In this document: in pieces, positions 11,772 to 24,026 of the stretch
Position numbering within the stretch: the first letter of the stretch is position 1
Layout: every line of letters starts with the position of its first letter
DNA from: Undaria pinnatifida
Taxonomy: Eukaryota > Sar > Phaeophyceae > Laminariales > Alariaceae
DNA: 64,000 nt
Direction: 5' to 3'
Assembly: GCA_012845835.1 (NCBI GenBank)
Contig: JABAKD010000011.1
Coordinates: forward strand, 5,232,036 to 5,296,035
The notes under the pieces: generated by a model
What the model saw: only the letters and a program-made list of their open reading frames with translations
What the model was told of the DNA's origin: nothing
Databases searched by the model: none
Program-made: the position numbers and the translations under genes

Positions 11772-12113
11772 TATAGCCCCCCTCCCCCCCAAAAAAACAG
11801 CGATTTGTCTTTAACGAAACGTTTCATCATCATGGCTGCTCTCGCTCGATTCGAGAGGAAGGATGCTTTGGAAAAAAGGCTATCTTGGTGCTCGTAGTTT
11901 TTTTTTTTCCTTCTTTCTTTGTTAAAAAGACTGTATCGAACGATGACGCAGTCGGGGTGAGGCAACGGGGGGCACGATATTTCAGGAGAGATAGATACGG
12001 CCGGGCTCCCGCTCGGCTGGTCTCAAAACCGGCGATTTTCGTGAAAGAAAATTTGTTGTTGTTGTTGCTGTTGTTGCTGCTGCTGCTGTTGTTGTTGTTG
12101 TTGTTTTTGTTGT

Positions 12114-12147
<34 letters not shown>

Positions 12148-12186
12148 GTTGTTGTTGGGGGGGGGGGGGGCTGCCGAAAGAACGAC
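11772..12186. mobile_element. MITE family E copy, with a TTG/TTGCTG expansion
   Basis: The left part (cagcgatttgtctttaacga), the central ggacgatatttcaggaga-like block and the right part (aaaccggcgattttcgtgaa) match family E. A (TTG)n tract at 12051-12157 lies just inside the right G-rich end. The polyLeu/polyGln frames here are artefacts. Confidence 0.7.
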
Positions 12187-12439
12187 TCAGTTGCCTGCCA
12201 GCATTTCTATACATTATTCGCTAGTATAGAGTCCTGAAAAAAATACTGCGAAAGTTTGCTCGTAGCCGTTTGCCATGTTATTTTAACAGCCGATAGCTGC
12301 TCGCTCGAGGAGCTCAACCGGTCATAAATATCCGTTAACCCCGAAAGCGCAAGCCCTAGATCGCGGGGGGTGATGATGATTCTTGGGCTCTTTCTTGGGT
12401 TCGAGAGGGGACACTGATTCTGCGATGATGTTACGAAGC

Positions 12440-13035
12440 CCTCCCTCAGAACCAGAGCGATTTTTCGTTTATCGAACGTTTTCATGGCTGCTCGACGCGA
12501 CGAGCAAGAACGCTCTACAAGTATGATCTACTTTTTGCTCGAGTCATCCCAATGGAGGGGGGGAGGAGGGGTGCCTTTTTTTCGCCGAAAAAAAAGTATA
12601 TCTCTGGCCGGTTGAGCTCCCTCACGTGGGGAACCACCGGTTTTTAGTGAGTGTGATTTCACGAGTACACGCATATTGTTTTAGGGCTACAAGGCGTCGA
12701 AGCTCGACCTCGGTTTGTGCGCACGAATACCTCCGAAAAAATCATGTGTTCGGGGTGAGCTGTCGAGCTCCTCTCATGACATATTCGAGGACCTCTCACA
12801 GGAACTGATGCTCGCACAAGGTACGCCCCAACGTGGGACGGCGCGTGTACCAGAGGGGTATGTTCTATTGTTTGCAAAAAAAAACTCGAGGAAGCATCGA
12901 ACTATGCCGTTGGGGCGGCAAGGAAGGCGCAAAACTGTTGCTGGGAAGATAAGGCCGCCGGTTTCAAAGCCGGCGATTTCGCCAAAGAAAAGTTTGGGGG
13001 GAAGGGGGGGGAGGGGGGGGCGAGAGCGTTATAAG
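12440..13035. mobile_element. Diverged MITE family E halves
   Basis: Family E left-end words lie at about 12448-12500 (gcgatttttcgtttatcgaa) and right-end words at about 12905-13020 (gccggcgatttcgccaaaga). The segment between is not matched. A short open frame at 12207-12485 (minus) just to the left has no recognisable domain. Confidence 0.45.
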
Positions 13036-13047
13036 GCTTAGTTTGGG

Positions 13048-13142
13048 TAGTAGTGTTATATAAGGCTTGTTTGGCTTGGGGAAGCTATTATTGGTAAACC
13101 TTTTGCAAGTGGTCAAACGGACTAATACCCCACTAATACCCT
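13048..13142 (+). mobile_element. Solo LTR of the TRIM family
   Basis: Matches the ~100-bp repeats of the element at 11347-11770, in the opposite orientation (gtggtcaaacggactaatac). No internal part is attached. Confidence 0.65.
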
Positions 13143-14690
13143 TACCACGTTTGGGGCCCATGGACACCACTAGTAGCCACAAAAGAAAGTATAGGGGCGC
13201 GGTCTTATCATGGCGAGTATGCAGCACACAACAACAGCGCAAGCTGTGCGCGCGTGTCTTACAGGTATTGGCCATTATTGGAGTTCGACAGGAAGAATCG
13301 TCGTCCGCTAATCCGGCAGCCCGGGTTGCTTCGCACGAAGGATGCTGCAATCGTCACCTGTGTTGGTAATGTTTTCCCTTTGAAGCGCCACAAGGGTTAA
13401 CAGCTACCATAGAACGACTCAGGGCCGGTAGCGCTCGGGACTCTCTTTTGTGAGAGGATCCGCGTGGCGGGTCTCCTTCTCAAGTGCGGGGGTCGGTACC
13501 TGGGGCTGTTCCTTGTGAGAGGGTCGGTGGTGTGCACGATTCGCATGCCATGTGTCGTGAGGCCTAATATTCGGGTACCCTGTAGGCAATTTTGGGTTTT
13601 ACCTTCTCTTGTACTCTAACCTAGCCAGTGGTCAAAGGGGACTGAAACCATCGAAACATTGAAATGGTAAGACTCTTGAGCTGAAACAGGGGGCAAGCGA
13701 TTTTGGTTGACCTTTCACCATCTAGTCAGCGGTCAAAAAAGGGGACTATAATAAAAACGTTGAATGATATGTTAGACCAAATAAGCTGTACCAGGTTTAC
13801 CGGTAAACCAACTTTTTGGGGGGGGGCTGGTCGGTATTACTTGCCGGTTTACCTAGCGCGGTGGCTTAAATATGTTTCTTTCTGTAGATTTTGCAAGAGA
13901 TCTGCCCCCCGCCGCCCCCCTTTCTAACGTGCGATAACCCCAAGCCAGCCACAATTCCGAGGGGGAAGCTTCTACCCTTCCACATAATTCCTTGACCAAA
14001 ACGACACCGCTTTCGGGCCGTGGGGGGAGGTACGAAATCTCACCCTTTCTCCACCAACAATAAAAACTTTCAAAAATGTCTTTACCCCCCTCCCCCCCCC
14101 CGGGGTGTCAAACTTGAAAAATGCTCTCCCCGGTATCCTTAGGTGAAGTGGGGCGCGGCGCGTGGATATTATTATTGTTATTATTTTTTATTTTTTTCTT
14201 GCCCTCCGACAATAGCCTGTAGCGTAGATGCCGTTCCGTGTGATATGTATATATATATACCTCCGCGCCCGTGCATTAGGCCGACCTGCTATCCCGTGTC
14301 GTTTTTGGTGGGAGATCCATTCTTAGCAGGATGAAATTTCACAAAAAAAATGGGAAGAATCGTCACTTTATAGTAGGCGAGCTCTCCTGCGCTACACAAA
14401 CTGTGTGTTCGATCGAGGCTCTGTATACTTGTGTGGCAAGACCGGCCAACGAACTAAACCGTAGCCATCCAAGCGCTTTTACACAAAGCCCCGCGGGTGC
14501 TTTTCTGCCCCCCCCCCCCCCCCCCCCCCCCCGCTGTTGCTGCTTGATAATTCATGCTGCTAACGATGGATCTCTGTAGTAGGTGGGAGAGGGTGTTGCA
14601 ATAAGACGCGCGTGGCGCGGTAGAGAGGAAGCACTTTTTCGGCCATTTTTTTTTTTGTTGGCTGAATGACGAGGATCCTTTGACGCCTTA
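13143..14690. other. Unassigned region
   Basis: No gene or clear repeat is seen except short C runs (about 14090, and 23 C at about 14510-14532). 13067-13369 is open on the plus strand without a recognisable domain. Confidence 0.4.
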
Positions 14691-14692
14691 AC

Positions 14693-14992
14693 GGGTCCGT
14701 CGACGCCATTTGTAAGGTTATTGGGCGGGGACACAGAGTGCCCCCTGCAGGTCTGCCAGTTGAGCGGGTCCTCGGAGAGTACTCACTTTCTTTTCCTTCG
14801 TCTAGAGACGTAGCTTTATTCGTTTCCACCAGAGGCCCGGGATAGCTTCTGAGATCGGAGGCACGTGCACGTGTCTCCGATCTACTTCCTAACTTTCCCG
14901 CATATAAAACGCCAGCCTTATCATACGAAAACCCAGATCCAAATGATCTCAAATTTGGATAATTACAGGCCTTTCGAGAGGCCGTATCTTCA
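14693..14992 (-). mobile_element. Fossil LTR with adjacent primer-binding-like site
   Basis: Second copy of the ~285-bp LTR family. On the minus strand it is followed by a diverged tRNA-complementary stretch at about 14693-14708. Broken fossil; no coding part. Confidence 0.65.
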
Positions 14993-16400
14993 CAAAAAAA
15001 AACGTCTTCGGGCCCCTAAATTACTTGGAAAAACAACGGTGTCAGAGAGAGTGCTTTGAGGGCTCTAAGGGGGGTGGGGGGTTAATACTCCAAAGCCTTC
15101 GGAGTGCGCTTCTTGTTTTGGCAAAAACGGTTATTTTCTTCTTTTTTTTTTTTCAGTATTTCTGGGGTGCGGGTTTTTGTTCGTGCTTTACCGGGTTGCA
15201 CCTTCAGTTTGCTCAAAAACATCTTTTTTTTTTGGGGGGGGGTGAGGCATGATGAGAAAGAGTAGTTTATTAAGCCACGCCACCCTCAGCAGAAGAAGGA
15301 AAAAAAAAACGCAGCTAGTGAGTGCACCTCTCTGTACCGCAACGTGTGCCTTACTTACCTGCTATGGCTTAGTTTTGGGCATAGGCAATTGTGTTAACCT
15401 GTTATCAGTGATGAAACGGACTAAAACGCCGTCTAGTTTCTTAGCAAACATGGCTACGGTGGGGGAGAGAGCACCTACCTGGATTTTCCTGTGGTGAGAC
15501 TACCTGCTTTGAGGAGCTCTTCACTACGCCACCAGAGTGAACACTGCAGTGTGTGAGAATCAAATCAAGTAATAATGTGGGTTTTCCCCTTGGTTTTCTC
15601 TTTCGCGTTTTTTTTTTCCAGGTAGGAACGAATGTTTGTGCGAGTGATCGACGTTGAAAAAAAGCTTACGCTGCACGTTGTCGGATGGCGAACCTAACGA
15701 TAATAATAACAACATATTACTGGGTGTTTGCGACGTACCAACTTTGGTTGGGAAGGAGTTGGGTAGGAAACCGCACACAATAGTGTAATGATAGTAATAA
15801 TAGTGTTGAAACCGTCGAACTTCACAGCAGTCCAAGGCCAACCCAACCCAACCCACGGAAGCATCAAGCGAAAAAAAAAAGGTTAAAAAATATGTTTTTC
15901 CTTTTAGAGTTTTTTTTTTTTTTTTCTTCTCCAACGCAATTTTTTTTCCGTGGGCTGGTTGACCTTGGGTTTTATCACGTTGGTCGGTTTCAACACTAAA
16001 CTGTATGATTATTTGTTTGCCAAACCAAAACGATTTTGGGAAGAATCGCGAAGACCCTAAACATTCTGCTGCAAATCCTATTCGGATGGCAAACCTACCA
16101 ATGACAATGACGTGCACGCATAATGTTGGGTGTTTGCGAACTGCCACCAAGTTTGGTTGGGTAGGAGTTGGATCAGGAAAAAAATCATATATAATAGACT
16201 AATAGTATTGAAACCGTCGAGCGTCATAATCCAAGGCCCACCCACAGCCCAACCCACGAAAAAATCAACCGAAAAAAATTACGATAGAAAACACGTTTTC
16301 CTACGAATACCAACAATTTTCTCTTTTTCATTTGTTTCAACCTAATTCTCGTGGGTTGGGTAGGCCTTGACAAGTGGGTTTGTTTGTGTTTCAGCATGCC
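14993..16400. other. Unassigned, with two copies of a dispersed repeat
   Basis: Related segments at about 15720-15860 and 16140-16270 share gggtgtttgcga, gttggttgggtagg and attgaaaccgtcga; a third lies at 34910-35060. The 196-codon frame at 15560-16150 (minus) crosses T/A runs and one repeat copy and has no recognisable domain. Confidence 0.45.
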
Positions 16401-16409
16401 ATTTGTGTC

Positions 16410-17095
16410 GGTTTCAATAATCATGAACATTGCAACGTTTTTTGTTGTTTTCCCCGAAAACCGAAAACAAATTCGCAAACAAACGCCTTACGAGTACAAA
16501 AAAACAGTTTTTCAATAATCATAAAATATTGCAACGTTTTTTTTTGTTTCGGGAATTTCCCCAGAAAAACGAAGACGAATTTGGGATTCGCAAACACCTT
16601 ACGAACACAAAACGGACCTTCCAATAATCATAAATAATATTGCAACCTTTTTTTTTGTTTCGGGAATTAATTTCCCCTAAAAACCGAAAACGAATTAGGG
16701 ATTCGCAAACACCCTACGAATACGAATCGCGAACACCCGAGGTGAACGTCCCATGCTGACGGTAATTCAGGGGAGCACTCACCATTTTTTCTGAGGCTCT
16801 GACTGACACATACATGCTACGGCGCGACAGGTGTGTGTGTGCAGCATCTTTTTTTTCCCGAGACACTTCACTTGAAGAGCTCTACATACATCTCACCCAT
16901 ACATACATATACAACTGACTTTTGAGTGAAACCGAAAGCGCAATTTTGTGATGAACAGACCCAAGATGGCCCCGCCATGTAAAACGACATGAATATTGCC
17001 AATAACCGACTTTTGAGTAAAATCGAGAGAGCGCAATTTTTGATGATCAGACCCGAGATGGCCCCTACGTAAAACGACAAACAATATTGCGACAC
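16410..17095. repeat. Two short tandem arrays
   Basis: 16410-16740 carries about three ~100-bp units with tattgcaacgttttttttgt and gggattcgcaaacacc. 16912-17093 is a two-unit ~92-bp repeat with gacttttgagtgaaacc-like and cagacccgagatggcccc-like words. Confidence 0.8.
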
Positions 17096-17394
17096 AAGAA
17101 CGACATTCTGACGATTCGGGATTAACGAAGGGTTAAAGAGCCCCCGCCCGTCCGAAAAAAAAAGAAACAAAACGGGCGAAAAAGTGCTTACGATAGAGGA
17201 GCACACCACGTTTTTTTTCTGAGCTTTCCTCAACTTTGGAGCTCAAGACCTCTGCCTAAAAAACTGAAATTTGAAAAAAACAAAACCCAAAACTTCCTCG
17301 CCGGATATAAAAAATCCCAGATGATAGATGTGGCTACACGTAGCTAGGGTACACGACGAAAAAATCATTATTGCTAAAAGAAAACAGGGCCGAT

Positions 17395-18610
17395 ATTTCC
17401 GACGATATTGGGTTCCCCCGTTATTCAGAAAATATTTTCGCCAAAAAAAGGTATACCTCTATCGTAAGAACCCCCGTATGTCATTCAGACCCTGTTTTCG
17501 CCAAAAAAAGATATACCTATATCGTAAGAACCCCCCCCCGTCATTCAGAAACTATTTTCGCCAAAAAAAGGTATACCTCTATAGTAAGAACCCCCTCCCC
17601 CCGTCATTCAGAAAATATTTTCGCCAAAAAAAGGTATACCTCTATCTTTACAACACCCCTCCGTCATTCAGAACCTATTTTCGCCAAAAAAAGGTATGCC
17701 TCTATCGTAAGAACGCCCCCCGTCATTCGGAGCTTATTTTCGCAAAAAAAAAGTATACCTCTATCGTAAGAACCCACGTCCGTCGTTCAGAAACTATTTT
17801 CGCTAAACAAAGGTATACCTCTATCGTAAGAACCCCCCCCGTCATTCGGAAACTATTTTCGCCAAAAAAAGGTATACCTATATCATCGTAAGAACCCCCC
17901 CGTCATTCGGAAACTATTTTCGCCAAAAAAAGGTATACCTCTATCGTAAGAGCCCCCCCCGTCATTCAGAAACTATTTTCGCCAAAAAAAGGCATACCTA
18001 TATCGTAAGAACACCCCTCCGTCCTTCAGAACCTATTTTCGCCAAAAACAGGTATGCCTCTATCGTAAGAACCCCCCGTCATTCGGAAAATATTTTCGAA
18101 AAAAAAAAGGTATACCTCTTGATCTATCGTAAGAACCCCCCCGTCATTCGGAAACTATTTTCGCCAAAAAAAGGTATACCTTCATCATAAGAACCCCCCC
18201 GTCATTCGGAAACTATTTTCGCCAAAAAAAGGCATACCTCTATCGTAAGAGCCCCCCCCGTCATTCAGAAACTATTTTCACCAAAAAAAGGCATACCTGT
18301 ATCGTAAGAACACCCCTCCGTCATTCAGAACCTATTTTCGCCGAAAACAGGTATGCCTCTATCGTAAGAACCCCCCGTCATTCGAATAATATTTTCGAAT
18401 AAAAAAGGTATACCTCTTGAACTATCGTAAGAACCCCTCCGTCATTCGGAAACTATTTTCGCCAAAAAAAGGTATACCTTTATCATAAGAACCCCCCCGT
18501 CATTCGGAAACTATTTTCGCCAAAAAAAGGTATGCCTCTATCGTAAGAACCCCCCCCTGTCATTCAGAAACTAAATATTTTCACCAAAAAAAGGTATACC
18601 TCTATCGTAC
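17395..18610. repeat. ~58-bp minisatellite, about 20 units
   Basis: The unit is built from cgtcattcagaaactatttt, cgccaaaaaaaggtatacct and ctatcgtaagaacccccc. Lengths vary by C-run slippage. Single units occur at about 24375, 24680 and 56895 beside other repeats. The unit is therefore part of a dispersed element whose fragment was amplified here. The open frames of 130-187 codons are artefacts. Confidence 0.95.
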
Positions 18611-19330
18611 CACGCGTCCTCCTCTATCGTAGCACGCGTCGCCTCGTCCACCTCTTCTACTGTGTAGACACTTGCTACGTACGGCGCACAAAGGTGTTCG
18701 ATTTTTTTTGTCTCTGTGAAGCTCCGCGAGCTCTCGCTCTGTACGTCATGGGCGCCGCGCGAAATAAATGCTATATATATCGACAAAATATTCGATCTCA
18801 CAGCTGGAGTGTATTTTAATTTTTATATTATATGCGTGACTTTCTGTCAGCTTTACTCAAATGACTGTACAACACGTGTGTATCGGATCCATTTTTTTCG
18901 TTCGTTTTGTTTGTGTGTTTGTTTGTTCGGTTGGTTGGTTGGTTGTTTGTTTTTCCTGGCTACCAGCGTACTCTTCCCGACCCGGCACAGAAAAAAAAAA
19001 ATGGAGTTAGACTAGGTTATTACGTAGGAGTTGGGAATGGGTTATAAAAAACGCCTTTACCACTGGAAACCCAATTTGGGGAACAAAATTACTTGAAGTT
19101 AATATAGGGAATTTTTTGGGGCTATAAAAAACGGGTCAAGCAGCCCCCCCGGCGTTCACAAATAAAAAATGTGGGCCGAAAACTGCTGCCTCCAGTCGTA
19201 GCGCGCGTCTAAACAATGAAGAGGACTTCATCCCACGCGAACTTATAAGGGTGCATAGCAGATTGTCTAACAAGTTTTTTTAGCTCCTCTAACGTTGAGG
19301 CAGCTCAATATGTCACCCGAAATATGACTT
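18611..19330. other. Dispersed repeat pieces; degenerate TTAA mini-element
   Basis: About 18780-18835 shares cgatctcacagctggagtgt with 20255-20295 and 21325-21350. About 19038-19140 is a diverged TTAA mini-element (ctggaaacccaatttgggga). (TTGG)n lies at 18925-18950. Confidence 0.5.
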
Positions 19331-19334
19331 CGAA

Positions 19335-21260
19335 GCGGGCATTCGCTTGCGCAGCCCCCCCCCCCAAACCAAATATTTCTATGCGCCGTAATAGTGCCCC
19401 CTTCCCCCCTCCCCCCCCGCCCGACGCCTCCTCCCCCCACCCCCCCCCCCTTCCCCCCCCCCCCTTTTTTTTTCTGTTCCCGCCCCCTCTTGCTCAAACG
19501 CCCCACCTAACATCGAAATCTACCAGAGTAATAAACGCTTCCAAGCACTTGATATCACCTCATTATCTTCCTAGAGCTGCTGCAATTCACCCCCTCCCCC
19601 CCCCCCCCCAAACGCCCCCCCCTTCCCCACCACCCGCACCATCGCCTAGGCCTAGCACCACGCGTATAGCAAACCCCTACATGTAATATTCATCTATGCG
19701 ACCTAAAGCTGTTGTTTAAAAAACCCTTTCGCCCCCCCCCCCCCCCCCCCCCTCCCCCCGCTCGAACGCTCCGCCCTCTCCTCACTGGTTGTACGACTTA
19801 CAGGATATACATGATAAACTGGTGCATTCTTTCCAAAACCGTCAGATTTATCCCCTTCAAGGATTTATAGTTTCCACGCACAAGTTGACCTGCCCCACCC
19901 CCCCCCTCCCCCCCCTCCCCCCCTCCCGCCCCCCTTTTGATCAAAATCAGGCCCCCACGTCCTTAAAAACTCCGCCCTCCCCTCACCGGTTATTCGACTT
20001 ACAGTATTCACTTGATAAACTGATGCATTTCCTTCCACAGCTGTCAGATTTCGTCCCCCTCAGAAACGGGTTTTAAAGTTTCCGCGGACAGACTGATTAA
20101 CATCACTCTGTTGACTCTGGTACAAGCTACACTGTAGTTGCAAGGGGAGTCGTCGACCTATATCCCTAATGAGGACACACAACCCAGTAATTTAATACGC
20201 GCGATCGGAGTATCACACACAGCTAGCTTGCGAAGAAAGATGAGTTTCGACAAAATCTTGTCGATCTCACAGCTGTATGCATGGATGGAGTGTATTTTTA
20301 TTTTTCATAATAATAGTAAGTCCCGACGCAACCGTATCCTCGTACAATTACCGCACGACGAGCCGATTTTTTTTAAATTCTCCACATACATGCATGTGCA
20401 CTTTTTTGGAGAGCTCACAAAGCCTGCCAGAAACGTTTGCTTCCCCCCCCCCCTTCCCCCCCCCCCTCCCCCCCCCCCCCCCCGAAAAATTGCAACCCCT
20501 ATAGGTTACCGTGGGACAACCCTAAACCCGTTCGGGCTGGTGACGCGTGCCACGCGAGAAGAGGTGGCACACCAACCATTGGTTCTTGTGGGGAGCTCCT
20601 GACCGCTTGATTGATTGAGAAGAGTTTTTCTTTTCTCTTCTCTTTTGTCCGTTTTTGACTGATTCTACGATAACAGCCCTTCCCCCAGAAGCCAGCGATT
20701 TTTTTTCAACACGAACGTTTCATGGCTGCTCTAGATACGAGGAAGGATGATATATATATAACTGATGTATTATTTAAAACCGTCACATTTATCCCCTCAA
20801 AATAATGTATAGTTTCCAGGCACATATTGAGCTGCCCCCCCCGCCCCTCCCCCCCCCCCCCCGCCCCAACCCCCCCCCCGCCCCAACCCCCCCCCCGCCC
20901 CAAATAATATACTGGTGCCAAAACCGTCAGATTTATCCCCTTGAAAGGATTTATAGCTTACATGCACAAATTGCCCCCTCCCCCCCCCCCCCCCCCCCCT
21001 CCAAACCCGCTCGCTTTTGATCAAAACCAGGCCCCCACGTCCTTCAAAACTCCGCCCCACCCCCCTCACCGGTTATTCGACTTACAAGATTCACTTGATA
21101 AAAGGATACATTTCCCTCCACAGCCGTCAGATTTTGTCCCCCTCAGAAACGGGTTTTATAGTTTCAGCGCACAGACTGACTAAAATCATCCTGTTGACCC
21201 TGATAGCTACACTGTAGTTGCAAGGGGAGTCGCCGACCTATATCCTTAATGAGGACACAC
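19335..21260. repeat. Poly-C separated repeat units, inverse of 7108-7930
   Basis: At least two long blocks (19780-20170 and 20800-21260) share attcgacttaca, cagattttgtccccctcaga and gttgcaaggggagtcg, with C runs of 10-20 between units. 20670-20760 is a family E left end (tacgataacagcccttcccc). Pro-rich frames throughout are artefacts. Confidence 0.8.
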
Positions 21261-21264
21261 AACT

Positions 21265-22015
21265 CGTAATGCGCGCGATCGGAGTATTACACACAGCTTG
21301 CAAAGATGAGTTTCGACGAAATCTTCGATCTCACAGCTAGCTGGAGTGTATTTTCATTTTTTATAATATATTACGTATATATATATATGGGGAAAATTTT
21401 CACAAAACGTGCCACCGGTGAACAAGGAATAATCCCATATTGTCTGGGCCTGACGTATGTAGATATTATATACACACCAAAAAAATATTCCTAACGAGAG
21501 AAAAAGGTACCTAAAACATTTTCGTGCGATTGTTTGTTTGTTTGTTTGTTTGTTTCTTTGTTTGTTTGTTTGTTTTATAACTAATTTTCAAGGACGTCAG
21601 CCGTGAGTTCGACGAATTTCAGGTCAATACTCATCTTTGCAAGCTGCGTTGTTGGTACTCGTAATATACTATATGGGTGTAAAAAAGCGTTTTCTTTGGT
21701 TTTTCAATATGTATGTGTAGAGACCTGTACTTTTTTTTTCTTCTTCCCTCTTTGTATTTCAACGTGTACACCGAATTATCAACGATAAAAACGGGCGGCC
21801 GAGGTGAACAACGCAGCTTGCAAAAATATTACTATCGACCCCAAATTTGTCGAACCCACAGCTGACGTTAGGATAACGTCATGAAAATATTTTTGTGAAG
21901 ACACAACAAATACCATTCCAGTGACGTTACGTACATTATGGCCTTCCACACCGATCGAGGAGTGCCCCGCTGTCAACACAAGAAGAAAAAAAAAAAATCC
22001 TCCGGACAACAAACA
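21265..22015. repeat. Fragments of a cagcttgcaa...cacagctgacgt repeat
   Basis: Related pieces at 21290-21370, 21600-21660 and 21805-21880. Others lie at 6690-6870, 20220-20300, 28440-28500 and 61850-61920. A (TTTG)n tract occupies 21530-21575. Ends are not defined. Confidence 0.5.
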
Positions 22016-22018
22016 TCG

Positions 22019-22235
22019 CGATCTAGATCATCAGATCATCTAGATCATCTATACAGTAGTAGGTCCTGTGTCTGCCGCTTGGAGATGTTGTGCACAGTGA
22101 GCTAGCTGCACATCGTGAGTGCAGATCCAGCCCCGGACACGTTTTCGCTAGAAGATCATTGCAGATCGCACGGCTCCCACCCCACCTGATAACATGAGCT
22201 GGACGACACAGATATTTCCTGAAATATCTTAGATC
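22019..22235. repeat. ~220-bp dispersed repeat, copy 1
   Basis: Matches 62545-62762 in the same orientation: agatcatctagatcatctat, agtagtaggtcctgtgtctg and aacatgagctggac. Both copies start in a gatcatctagatc palindromic stretch. No coding potential. Confidence 0.75.
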
Positions 22236-22329
22236 CCACACGACGCATGCGCTACGGTCTGGAGGTCTAGCAGAGGTAGCATCTTTTTTTCGGGCTTTTT
22301 TTTGTTTCTGAACAACAATGACGGGCTCC

Positions 22330-22503
22330 TTAACCCCTTTACAACTGGAAACCCTTTTTTGGGGACAAATTTACTTGTTGGATTTAGTATAGGGAGGGGG
22401 CTCTAAAGGGGTTAACCCCTTTACAGCTGGAAACCCGTTTTTGGGGACAAAATTACTTGGATTTAGTATAGGGAGAGGTTCTAGGGCTCTAAGAGGGGTC
22501 AAG
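22330..22503. mobile_element. Two TTAA mini-MITEs sharing one TTAA
   Basis: Copies at 22330-22415 and 22412-22503 lie head to tail, with a single TTAA between them. Each has ttaacccctttaca at one end and ctctaaaggggttaa (or ctctaagaggggtcaa) at the other. Confidence 0.8.
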
Positions 22504-22861
22504 CCAAATGCTTCGGAAATAGACCAGTTTTTGGCCCACGGGATTTTTTCATCCGGTGTCGTAGCGGTTTTGTTGTTTTTTTCTCCAAAAAAAAATCGTT
22601 TTTTTGGGAGAGCAGGTACTCTCCTGAAGCTCGGAAAGTGAGGGGCAGCATTTAGAAAATTAAAAAGTGGCGCACGTACGTACCTCTTTCGTGTAGCGCG
22701 AGCGTAAAACAAAGTGGGGACCAGGTGATCTGCCTGTTTCAAGCGCTCGGAGGTGTTCATGTTTTGACCCCAAAAGTGCTGCCCATATTTCTATCGTATT
22801 CGTGGAACGAGTCATGAGTAGATGCGTTCCCGTAGGGAGAGAATTGCCACTGCGGTATAGC

Positions 22862-23047
22862 GCTCCCTCTATAGTGCCGGTTGGGTAGTGCCGGTTTCCC
22901 AACTACAGTGCCTGTGGGATCGCTTGGCACACACGGGAACACCCAGTAGCGGCAGTGAGCGGAGTAGACTAGTAGTTAGTTGCCGGTTGCCGCTGTGGGT
23001 GCCGGTATTTCCGTCACTCTGGCGGCAACCGGCACTGCAAAGGGACC
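22862..23047. mobile_element. MITE, CCGGCACTATAG family
   Basis: The ends ccctctatagtgccggttgg and caaccggcactgcaaaggga are inverted repeats. The inner tgggatcgcttggcac occurs, diverged, in all family copies (27698, 31987, 59605). Confidence 0.7.
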
Positions 23048-23214
23048 ACACTCTATATTATATTAGATGTGTTCCAGTAGAAAAAAAGAGAGCGAACATT
23101 TATATTATATGCCTCCCCGTCAAAAACGAGTGATCAATTTGAAATCTGCGCTTTAAAAAATATCTCGCGGCTATCATACGGCACACCAAGATTCAAAGCA
23201 ACCGTTGGCGAATA

Positions 23215-23410
23215 ACCCCCCCCCCGCCCCGCCCCGCCCCGCCCCGCCCCGCCCCGCCCCGCCCCGCCCCGCCCCACCCCGCCCCGCCCCTTCATGCGAC
23301 TCGCCGAACACCTCACGGGTGCATCGCCGCGTTTGGTGCGAGGATTTCCTGCCTGGCCCAGGGTTTCGGTGAAAAACCTGATGTGAGCTCCGTCCCCGGG
23401 CAGTGCAAGT
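23215..23410. repeat. (GCCCC)n tract and adjoining dispersed repeat
   Basis: About 14 GCCCC units at 23221-23290 (strong G-quadruplex potential on the minus strand). They are followed by a repeat with ttcatgcgactcgccgaaca that recurs at 26240, 29125 and, inverted, 38150-38275. About 27 consecutive C lie at 23555-23581. Confidence 0.85.
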
Positions 23411-24026
23411 ACGCGACGAGATTCTAAGACGCGTGTTGCGACAGAGGTGCACCAGTTTTTTTCTAATACTACCCCTCAATTTGGGGAGCGCTTAAGACCT
23501 CTCACAAAAACCGACTTGGAAGACAAACATAAACCTGCTTTTATCGCGGATGAACCCCCCCCCCCCCCCCCCCCCCCCCCCTCCCCGCCCTGATCTAGGT
23601 ACACTTTAACGAGAATTGTTGCAAAAAAACAAAAATGGCCCCTATATTTCCGACGATATTATGGGTCAAGGAGCCCCGTCGAACCCAGAAAACTATTTCC
23701 TAGACACAGACGAAAAAAAAAGTGCTGTATATATATATACCTCTATCTCGTGCGCGTGCGTGCGTCCTAAGAACGTCCTCAAAAAAAAAAGGAGGACGAG
23801 TTACGGCCGGGTGCACGATACGATGTTACGCCCGCCCGTCCGGTCGCTGAAAACCGGACGTGACGTGTGCTCCGTCCAAGCATATTTGTGCAGAGATGCA
23901 CGAGAGAGGGTATTGGAGGTTTCGTCTTGACAACTGACCAAGGAAGGCCACGCGTGCTGCAATAGAGGTGCACCACCACCCCTTTTTTTTTTTCGCCGAT
24001 GATCGGGGGTTATCAATTTAGAAGCA

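Noticed and set aside
15560-16150. 196-codon minus-strand frame
   Set aside because: Passes through poly-A/T runs and a dispersed repeat copy also seen at 16140 and 34910; no recognisable domain.
17328-17891. 187-codon open frame with repeated FRQKKVYLYRKNP-type peptide
   Set aside because: It translates the ~58-bp minisatellite at 17395-18610; frame and length follow unit phase, and single units are scattered in transposon debris.
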